The notes under the pieces are model-generated. The model had not been told where the DNA came from, did not search any database, and worked only from the letters and a program-made list of their open reading frames with translations. From Candidatus Krumholzibacteriota bacterium (GTDB taxonomy: Bacteria > Krumholzibacteriota > Krumholzibacteriia > JAJRXK01), in contig JAJDAC010000046.1 of the NCBI GenBank assembly GCA_029262065.1, positions 1 through 64,000 on the forward strand: DNA of 64,000 nucleotides. Reading direction: 5' to 3'. Shown piece by piece: positions 57,516-64,000 of this stretch. The position numbers were made by a program, and so were the translations under genes. Within the stretch, counting starts at the first letter, position 1. Every line of letters starts with the position of its first letter.

Positions 57516-58544
57516 ATGTCTCTCGTTCCCATGCGCGCCTTGCTCGACCACGCAGCTGAAAACGGCTACGGCGTCGGCGCGTTCAATGTCAATAACATGG
57601 AACAGATCCAGGCCATCATGGAAGCCGCGGATGAAACCAACTCGCCCGTCATCATCCAGGCCAGCCGTGGGGCACGTTCGTACACGAACGACAACTATCT
57701 TCGGCACCTGATGTTGGCGGCGATCGAGTTGTACCCCAACATTCCGGTCGCCATGCACCAAGATCACGGCAACGAGCCGGCGACGTGCTTCAGTGCCATG
57801 GACATGGGGTTCACGTCGGTGATGATGGACGGTTCGCTCATGGCCGATGGTAAGTCGCCTGCCTCCTACGAGTACAACGTGGAAGTAACCAAGCAGGTTG
57901 TTGATCGCGCGCACGGCATCGGCGTGACGGTCGAGGCTGAGCTGGGTTGTCTCGGCGGGATCGAAGATGGCCACGGAGCTGGTTTGAGTGGAGAGGAAGC
58001 TTTGGAGCACCTCACCGATCCCGAACAAGCGGAAGAGTTCGTTGCATTGACGAAGTGCGATGCTCTTGCGGTTGCGATCGGTACGAGCCACGGCGCATAC
58101 AAGTTCTCCCAGAAGCCCACCGGTGACGTTCTGAAGATGGACATCATTGCCGAGATTCACCGTCGCCTGCCGAATACGCACATGGTCATGCACGGTTCGA
58201 GTTCCGTACCGAAGCACCTGATCGACATAATCAACGAGTACGGCGGCGACATGCCCGAGACGTACGGAGTGCCGGTCGAGGAGATTCAGGAAGGGATCAA
58301 GCACGGCGTGCGCAAGATCAATGTGGATACCGACAATCGCCTCGCCATTACGGGCGCCATTCGCAAGGCATTCGCCGAGAAGCCTAGCGAATTCGATCCC
58401 CGGTACTACATGAAGCCGGCTCGCGCCGCGATGAAGCAAGTGGTCAAGGACCGTATGGTGGCGTTTGGGCAGGCCGGGAACGGCGACAAAGTGCCCAAGA
58501 CCTCGTTGGATGACATGAAGCGCAAGTACAACGGAGCGGGTTGA
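57516..58544 (+). CDS. fba: Class II fructose-bisphosphate aldolase
   Basis: A 342-residue enzyme. [17 protein letters not shown]-like and [18 protein letters not shown] segments, EAELGCLGG, then GTSHGAYK and [18 protein letters not shown] show the metal histidines and phosphate loops of class II aldolases. It splits fructose-1,6-bisphosphate into DHAP and GAP. A weak promoter (TATACT at 57464, 17 bp after TTTCAA) lies upstream. Length is normal for the long CbbA-type group. Confidence 0.93.
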   Translation: MSLVPMRALLDHAAENGYGVGAFNVNNMEQIQAIMEAADETNSPVIIQASRGARSYTNDNYLRHLMLAAIELYPNIPVAMHQDHGNEPATCFSAMDMGFTSVMMDGSLMADGKSPASYEYNVEVTKQVVDRAHGIGVTVEAELGCLGGIEDGHGAGLSGEEALEHLTDPEQAEEFVALTKCDALAVAIGTSHGAYKFSQKPTGDVLKMDIIAEIHRRLPNTHMVMHGSSSVPKHLIDIINEYGGDMPETYGVPVEEIQEGIKHGVRKINVDTDNRLAITGAIRKAFAEKPSEFDPRYYMKPARAAMKQVVKDRMVAFGQAGNGDKVPKTSLDDMKRKYNGAG

Positions 58545-58550
58545 TCCTCC

Positions 58551-58781
58551 ATGATTCTCTGGGTCCTGACATTCCTCGCCCATGCATACGTGTTCAACAG
58601 TCGGCACCGTTGGACTGCATGGCGATGGTTTGCCTACGTTGCTTTCTGGCTGGCGACCACGCGAATGGTCGCCGGTCAGCGCGGAATGGAGGCGGGCGTT
58701 CTGTTTGGAGCGGGCTTGGCTGTGATCCACGTGACGTTGGAAGCAGTGGCCGAGCGACGTATGCGTGAAGGTACGTTCTGA
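58551..58781 (+). CDS. Small two-helix membrane protein
   Basis: A 76-residue protein 6 bp after the aldolase stop, probably in the same transcript. Hydrophobic stretches at residues 2-14, 23-38 and 46-63, basic ends. Function unknown. Confidence 0.6.
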   Translation: MILWVLTFLAHAYVFNSRHRWTAWRWFAYVAFWLATTRMVAGQRGMEAGVLFGAGLAVIHVTLEAVAERRMREGTF

Positions 58782-58943
58782 CGCTCGATCCCACCACTGT
58801 CAGCGAAATTTTCGGCGAGTAGGGTTCACGCGAGTTGAGCTGCACGCGCTGTATGTCGTAGACTGCGCAAGTCCTCCCTGGAGCGAGCCGCTGGGAGTAG
58901 GTCTTCCAACGCAGACTCGCCCGTCCAGCCTTCCAGAAGTGAC

Positions 58944-60029
58944 ATGACGATGGCAGATGTCGCGCGTGCTCAACGAGCACATGACGCACTGGTATACGCC
59001 TTGGCAAGTCTCAGCCACGCTGAGAAAAATGTTACGCTCGCTTTCGCGGAGGTCCTGCACGGCGAACATTTCCGTCCCTTGGGTTACTCGTCGATCCACC
59101 ACTATGCCAAGGAAGGACTGAAGCTCTCGCATGCGAAAACGATGCAGTTCGTACGGCTAGCTCAAGACATGAAGCGGTTGCCCGCGCTCGAGAAGGCAGT
59201 GGCGTCGGGTGAGATTCCGTGGACAAAAGCGCGCACCGTGGGGGCAGTTGCTACTCCCGAGAATCAGGATGAGTGGGTGAAGCTGGCCAAGACGCAGCCG
59301 CGGCGCGAACTAGAACGACAGGCGAAACAGGCCAGGGGGAGGATGAAGGCAGCTCGTGCGAAGCAGCCCAACTTTGCGTCCCGGTTTGATTCAACCCCGA
59401 ACCCGCCTCAGGGCGACCCGCCTCGTCGAGTGAGTTTTGAGCTCACCTCGCTGCAGGCAGCCCAATTCGACAAGTTGATGGAGAGCGCTCGTCGTCAGGG
59501 TTCGAAAGACACGGCGACGCTACTGCTTGCTTCGCTGGAATCATATGTTTCCCAACAGGTTACCCGGGTGAACCCGGCCTCGAAAACAACCGTCAAGAGT
59601 CGGCCGGCGGCTCAGGTGGTTCTCTACAAATGCGAATCGTGTAGCGGCGTGGAGGCTCCGGTACAACGTGGGACGAGGCAATTGCAACCGGCTGAGGCGA
59701 AGGCCGCCTTGTGCGATGTCATCCAGATCGGAATCGATGGGCGCAAGCGGTCCAAGATACCACCCAGAATCAGAACGGCCGTATTGGCTCGTGACAAACA
59801 CTCGTGCAAGCGGTGCAAGAACACCAGTTTCGTTGATGTCCACCATATCCAGCGGCAGGAGAGTGAGGGTGCACACGCCCTGGAGAACTGCGTTTCACTG
59901 TGTCGGGCCTGCCACGTCAACTGGCATCGGGAGGAAGAGCGGTTGATTTCAGCTGGAGTCAGCGCTCGGCGCGTACTTGAACTTGCGCGTGAGTTTGCGT
60001 ACGGAACTTCGTCGGCGGTGGACCAATAA
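58944..60029 (+). CDS. HNH endonuclease with helical N-terminal domain (DUF222-like)
   Basis: A 361-residue protein. The N-terminus is helical (LVYALASLSHAEKNVTLAFA, GYSSIHHYAKEGLKLSHAKT), the middle is basic, and the C-terminus is an HNH nuclease: VLARDKHSCKRCKNTSFVDV, HHIQRQESEGAHALENCVSL, CRACHVNWHREEE, with four Cys that bind zinc. This layout is typical of dispersed HNH families in high-GC bacteria. The DNA encoding residues 206-210 contains the dispersed 15-mer (59558-59572). Target unknown. Confidence 0.85.
   Translation: MTMADVARAQRAHDALVYALASLSHAEKNVTLAFAEVLHGEHFRPLGYSSIHHYAKEGLKLSHAKTMQFVRLAQDMKRLPALEKAVASGEIPWTKARTVGAVATPENQDEWVKLAKTQPRRELERQAKQARGRMKAARAKQPNFASRFDSTPNPPQGDPPRRVSFELTSLQAAQFDKLMESARRQGSKDTATLLLASLESYVSQQVTRVNPASKTTVKSRPAAQVVLYKCESCSGVEAPVQRGTRQLQPAEAKAALCDVIQIGIDGRKRSKIPPRIRTAVLARDKHSCKRCKNTSFVDVHHIQRQESEGAHALENCVSLCRACHVNWHREEERLISAGVSARRVLELAREFAYGTSSAVDQ
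59558..59572 (+). repeat. Dispersed repeat, copy 4 (inside the HNH gene)
   Basis: GGTTACCCGGGTGAA within CAACAGGTTACCCGGGTGAA, the same 20-mer as at copy 2. Here it codes for Gln-Val-Thr-Arg-Val-Asn. Confidence 0.75.
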
Positions 60030-60063
60030 GCATCGGTCACACCGACGACCCGCGTCGGGAAGG

Positions 60064-60465
60064 TCAGGTTGGCATTTCGGGACTCCCGCCGAATTCTGCA
60101 GGTAGGTCAATCTCCTCGCGGGACAAGATGAGGATCGCGCTGTTTGGTACCACGAAATAGCGCTCGCCTTCGTACGTGATCTCCACGGCCGCGGTCTTCA
60201 AGAAGATGACGAAGTCCCCCTCGCGGGCCTGCAAAGGAATGTACCGGGGCTCGTTGCTCTTCTTCTTCCAGAATTCCTCGGTGTCGGCGGGCTCGGGAAT
60301 GGGAGTGCCTGGGCCAACCTTGACCACCTTGCCCGCCCGGACCTGCTGTTCGTTCACAGCGGTAGCGGGCAGATAGAGACCAGCGTTGGTACGCTCCTCG
60401 CCGTCGCGGGCTTGCACCAGAATGCGGTCGCCCACGACAATCAGTTCTTTGCGAATGCCGGCCAT
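60064..60465 (-). CDS. Co-chaperonin GroES-like protein
   Basis: A 133-residue protein with the GroES fold: LIVVGDRILVQARDGEERTN, AGLYLPATAVNEQQVRAGKV, VKVGPGTPIP and ITYEGERYFVVPNSAILILS. It has an extra charged insert (EFWKKKSNEPRYIPLQ) and is longer than the usual 95-100 residues. No GroEL is adjacent, so it is probably a diverged second copy. Confidence 0.88.
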   Translation of the reverse strand: MAGIRKELIVVGDRILVQARDGEERTNAGLYLPATAVNEQQVRAGKVVKVGPGTPIPEPADTEEFWKKKSNEPRYIPLQAREGDFVIFLKTAAVEITYEGERYFVVPNSAILILSREEIDLPAEFGGSPEMPT

Positions 60466-60562
60466 GTGTTCTCCTGGTCCCTTGATGGAATCCGTGTCTC
60501 AGGTATTCTTGTCGCAGGTTCAATGTTCCCGCAAGCCCGTCCGCAGGGGAAGGATTCTGTTC

Positions 60563-62242
60563 ATGTTGCGTTGGTTTCCGGGGCTTTCAATCTTGCCGGT
60601 GATCGCCTTACTGACGGCGGCCCATCCGCTGCCGGAGTCCCCCGATGACCTGCTTCTGGTAGGTGACAGCGTTACGGCCGGGGTCTACTTCCTGTCTATC
60701 CGTGATGATTCCGCTCACCAGGCCTGGTCCGGCCAGCTCATGGAGTACCTGGGCTTGCCGCGGGAATCCGTACGTCGACCGGACTTCTATCCAATCGACC
60801 ATCTGAAACTGACGGAGGAAGGGCTGGGGATAGGTGGTCTGAAATATCCGTGGGCAGCGTTGCCGGCGGTGCGGCCACGTCGGCCTCTGTTTGCCGCCGA
60901 CGAAGAACGGGTTCGGTTGGCGATCCCCGGTCAGACCCTGGGCGAGTATTTGCGGCAGTCGAGTCTGAACAAGGGCCACAAATCTGCGGGATGGACGTTT
61001 GCCTCGTTGTTTCTTCCGAAGGACCTCTCGGCCATTGAAACGATCGAGCAGTGGACCAAGCGGCCGCCCTGGATCGTGGTATTCCTCGGCGCGAACGACG
61101 CGCTGGCCTCGTTTGGCATTGTGGGTGGGGCGGAGCCACCCACGCCAAAGCAGTTCCACAATGACTATGACGAGTTGGTCGTGCGCTTGATGAAGCGCAT
61201 GCCCGACAACACCGATCCTGCCCAGCTTATCGTGCTTACGGTGCCCGACGTAACCAAATTACCGTTCATCCAGCCGGTGCGTGACGGATCGCGCGACGAG
61301 CACGGAGGACTCCTACCCAAAGGGACCATGGCATCGGCGTTCCTGGTTCCGTTTCGGGATCGTTTCGAAGATGCCGAGGCGTTCACGCCTGACGAGCTTC
61401 AAGAGATCAGGCAACTCGTGGCTGGGTACTCCGACGCAGTGCGCCAGATTGCCGACGAGCGCGGTGCGACCGTGGTAGACATGGACGATGTACTGGGGGA
61501 GCTGGCCGTCGATCCGAACTTCGCGACAGCCAATTCCGACTATTTCAGCCCCGACCTTCATCATCCGGCGTTTCGTACCCATGCGGCGATTGCCCGTCGG
61601 GTCCTGGAAACCATGGGGCGCGTGGCTGACCTGCAACTCAACGAACTGACCGCGCTGTCGGAGGTGGCCGCGCGAGGCGAGGTTGCAACAACCGAGGGCT
61701 CTCGCCGCCTGCCTACCAACTTCGACTTCAACGACACGCAGCGTCGGCGGGTCGGTGCGGTCCTGCGTCCGGCAATGCAAGGCCTTCGCTCTGGGCCACT
61801 TCCACCGAAGACTACCTACCGACTCGGAGTGGAGCTGGGTGGTCAGTCCGGCTTCGAGCGCGTGGGCGACGCCACGCTATCACTTCTGGTCGGGACCGAG
61901 AGTGTCGGCTTCCCCATTGGCGATTGGTGGCAAACGCGTGGCGGGGTCCAGGCTCGTGCCACTGCCGTGGCGTTGGGCAGCGATCAGGCACCAGCATACT
62001 TTCCGAAGACATCGATCGAATTCCGAGGCGGCATTGCGCACGAGCGCATCGGCGGTTGGTCATGGCTGCGCGGAACATACGGCGCGCTCTACGCACTTGA
62101 AGGTGGGTTCGGCTGGTTCTTGCGCGGAGAATACCGTGGCGTATATATCGACGCGTCGAGTCGTAGTTGGGAGCCGGGTCGATTTGAAGCGGGGATACGT
62201 TGGGGCGCTCACCCCGGGCGGGTGGGTCGCAACGGCAACTAG
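60563..62242 (+). CDS. SGNH/GDSL-type hydrolase with C-terminal barrel-like part
   Basis: A 559-residue protein starting at ATG 60563 (signal peptide). The hydrolase core has GDS in LLVGDSVTAG near residue 32, GxND in VVFLGANDALAS near 175, and the catalytic Asp-x-His in FSPDLHHPAFRT near 331. From residue 400 on it becomes strand-rich (YRLGVELGGQSGFERVGDAT, GWFLRGEYRGVYIDASSRS), perhaps an outer-membrane barrel. Frame continues upstream to 60386 but that part overlaps the divergent GroES gene and lacks a signal. Confidence 0.85.
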   Translation: MLRWFPGLSILPVIALLTAAHPLPESPDDLLLVGDSVTAGVYFLSIRDDSAHQAWSGQLMEYLGLPRESVRRPDFYPIDHLKLTEEGLGIGGLKYPWAALPAVRPRRPLFAADEERVRLAIPGQTLGEYLRQSSLNKGHKSAGWTFASLFLPKDLSAIETIEQWTKRPPWIVVFLGANDALASFGIVGGAEPPTPKQFHNDYDELVVRLMKRMPDNTDPAQLIVLTVPDVTKLPFIQPVRDGSRDEHGGLLPKGTMASAFLVPFRDRFEDAEAFTPDELQEIRQLVAGYSDAVRQIADERGATVVDMDDVLGELAVDPNFATANSDYFSPDLHHPAFRTHAAIARRVLETMGRVADLQLNELTALSEVAARGEVATTEGSRRLPTNFDFNDTQRRRVGAVLRPAMQGLRSGPLPPKTTYRLGVELGGQSGFERVGDATLSLLVGTESVGFPIGDWWQTRGGVQARATAVALGSDQAPAYFPKTSIEFRGGIAHERIGGWSWLRGTYGALYALEGGFGWFLRGEYRGVYIDASSRSWEPGRFEAGIRWGAHPGRVGRNGN

Positions 62243-62280
62243 TGCCGCTGCGACCCCAGACGATCAGCTGATCCAGTCCG

Positions 62281-63804
62281 CTAGTGGATACCGTGCATCC
62301 ACTTCCGCAGCAGCGGAACCAACGCCAGTGAAAGCACCGTGGCGGCCATGGCGGCCAGTCCGATGTTCTGGAATACGTCACCGTAGATCGCCACTGTCTG
62401 TATCGGGTCAAGCGCCTCGGCCGAGCCGCCCTCGGCGCCGCTCACCGAAGTGAAGCGCGCGATAACCGATGCGAGGTAGTTGGCGAATGCGTTCGACAGG
62501 AACCACGCGCCCATGACCATACTGACGATCTTCATGGGGGCCAGCTTGGTCACCATGCTGAGTCCCACGGGAGAGAGGCAAAGCTCACCCGTGGTGTGCA
62601 GCAAGTAGCCCAGGATGAGCCAGATGATGGCCACCTGACCGGTGTCCGAACTCAGGCGCGCGCCAAAGGCCAGCACCAGAAAGCCCAGGCCGAGCTGGAA
62701 GATACCCAGCGTGAACTTGAGCGGGGTGGGTGGCTCACGGTGCATGGTTCCAAGCTTGGTCCACAGCGCCGCGAAGGGCACACCCAGCAGGAGAATGAAC
62801 GCCGGATTGAACGACTGGCCCCATGAAGTGGGCATCTCCCAGCCGAATATTCCACGGTCCACGTTTCTTTCGGTGAACAGGTTGATCGAACTACCTGCTT
62901 GCTCGAAGAAGCTCCAGAACAGTGTAGAGAAGAAGATGAGTACCAGGACGACCCACATCCGGTGGCGCTCGGCCTCTTCAAACCGGGTTGATGAGTAGAA
63001 CAGGTACGCCAGCACCACCACGCCCGTGGCGATCATCAGGAACTTGATGATGGGATTCACCGGCTCGTTTCTCACCAGCAGCGAGAACACCGCCACCGAC
63101 GCGATCACCGCGATGTACGTGATGACTTCCTTGCTCAGACCCGCGAACTTCGGACGCTTCAGGTCCTCGGGGTCGGGAGGGTTGCCGTAGGCAGCCATTT
63201 TCTTGCCGCCCGCACTGAACACGATCTGACCAAGTACCATGCCCACGCCGGCCAGTCCAAAACCGTAGTGCCAGCCCACGTTCTCGCCAATCCAGCCGCA
63301 CACCAGCGGAGCCAGGAACGCGCCCAGGTTGATGCCCATGTAGAAGATCGTGAAACCGCCGTCGCGGCGGGGATCGTCTTTCTTGTACAGCTCTCCGACC
63401 ATGGTCGAGATATTGGGTTTGAACAGTCCATTACCCGCGATCAACAGGCCCAACGCTCCGTAGAAGGCCCACATGGGAGGGAAGGCCATGAGAAAATGGC
63501 CCGCCGCCATAAGGATGCCGCCCAACGTGACGGCCTTCTTCCGGCCCAGGATGCGGTCAGCGATCATGCCGCCGATGAATGGCGTGGCGTACACCAGCGA
63601 GGTGTAGGCGCCGTAGACCACGTAGGCGCGGTCGTCGCTGAAGACGAATTCCTGCGTCATGTACAGCACGAGTAGCGCGCGCATGCCGTAGTAGCTGAAC
63701 CGTTCCCACATCTCCGCAAAGAAGAGGATGTACAGCTGACTGGGCTGACCCGTCTGGGAAGGTGCCGGGGCGCCTCCGGCGGTAGTAGCAATGTTTTCGG
63801 TCAT
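62281..63804 (-). CDS. POT family proton-coupled peptide transporter (Dtp-like)
   Basis: A 507-residue protein with about 12-14 membrane helices. The PTR2 signatures are present: FFAEMWERFSYYGMRALLVL near residue 30, GRKKAVTLGGILMAAGHFLM, GLFKPNISTMVGELY and FTIFYMGINLGAFLAPLVCG. It imports di- and tripeptides with protons. ATG 63804 is chosen, with AGGA 7-10 nt upstream; the longer frame to 63942 lacks similarity. The remaining 63805-64000 shows nothing recognisable. Confidence 0.92.
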   Translation of the reverse strand: MTENIATTAGGAPAPSQTGQPSQLYILFFAEMWERFSYYGMRALLVLYMTQEFVFSDDRAYVVYGAYTSLVYATPFIGGMIADRILGRKKAVTLGGILMAAGHFLMAFPPMWAFYGALGLLIAGNGLFKPNISTMVGELYKKDDPRRDGGFTIFYMGINLGAFLAPLVCGWIGENVGWHYGFGLAGVGMVLGQIVFSAGGKKMAAYGNPPDPEDLKRPKFAGLSKEVITYIAVIASVAVFSLLVRNEPVNPIIKFLMIATGVVVLAYLFYSSTRFEEAERHRMWVVLVLIFFSTLFWSFFEQAGSSINLFTERNVDRGIFGWEMPTSWGQSFNPAFILLLGVPFAALWTKLGTMHREPPTPLKFTLGIFQLGLGFLVLAFGARLSSDTGQVAIIWLILGYLLHTTGELCLSPVGLSMVTKLAPMKIVSMVMGAWFLSNAFANYLASVIARFTSVSGAEGGSAEALDPIQTVAIYGDVFQNIGLAAMAATVLSLALVPLLRKWMHGIH

Positions 63805-64000
63805 GGACGTTCCTAGGTGGGGCGAGATACCAGGGTTACAGTCGGGAGTGTGGACGAGAATCCGTCCGGTACAATTGCCCGCGAGTGTATCGCACACAGG
63901 CGGCAGCTGCAATTGGAACCCCAAGCGTGCGTTTGGTCCCAAATCGTTGGAATTGTGGAGGTTAGGCCCGTTCCGCCGGGTGGGCGTCTACTGCGTGGCC

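Noticed and set aside
56412-58730. A 772-codon open frame on the minus strand across the MscS and aldolase genes
   Set aside because: It is antisense to two well-recognised genes and its length is explained by their codon bias; no family resemblance.

Overview
The window is about 60% GC and gene-dense. It comes from a free-living Gram-negative-type bacterium with many exported proteins: lipoproteins, outer-membrane barrels, beta-helix proteins and zinc peptidases. One beta-helix protein (22426-24507) ends in a FlgD-like domain with an RPNPFNP motif, and a DUF5916 protein and a Ser/Thr kinase fused to a TolB-like propeller are also present. Together these suggest an FCB-group or neighbouring phylum (Eisenbacteria, Krumholzibacteriota, Gemmatimonadota or similar). 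No rRNA, tRNA or taxonomic marker is present, so this is inference.

Bases 1 to about 9.2 kb form an integron gene-cassette array. Small + strand genes are separated by six clear attC sites (41, 702, 1417, 2327, 2999, 4295) and several eroded ones. No integrase or attI is visible; an intI, if present, would lie to the left. Cassettes encode a DUF4258/DUF2283 pair, a HEPN-like protein, a DUF4160/DUF2442 pair, an inverted HigBA module with a truncated toxin, and secreted proteins. To the right the attC sites decay and the array merges into chromosome. Within this decaying part (7671-7922) is a gene that ordinary ORF calling splits: a SelW-like (Rdx) selenoprotein with a CETU motif, an in-frame TGA and a bacterial-type SECIS hairpin 17 nt after the TGA.

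From about 9.8 to 33 kb the region looks like a chromosomal accessory region of mostly single-gene units: a LigB-type dioxygenase, GGCT-like protein, kinase-propeller receptor, CPBP protease, class C beta-lactamase-like hydrolase, MOSC protein, an ArsR-SRPBCC-AlkD operon with a palindromic operator, TspO, VOC and GNAT proteins. Several genes here are broken (kinase fragment, GNAT pseudogene, truncated AAC(6')-like gene).

From 33 to 64 kb there are secreted peptidases, beta-helix and barrel proteins, a KAS III-like synthase, an APH-family kinase, a PEP-mutase/isocitrate-lyase family enzyme, an ATP-grasp operon, DUF5916, a 29-residue-repeat protein, MscS, class II fructose-bisphosphate aldolase, an HNH nuclease, GroES, an SGNH hydrolase and a POT peptide transporter. 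Intergenic DNA here carries many short degenerate tandem repeats, each with its own unit. A 15-bp sequence, GGTTACCCGGGTGAA, occurs four times on the same strand (28105, 34544, 39521, 59558).
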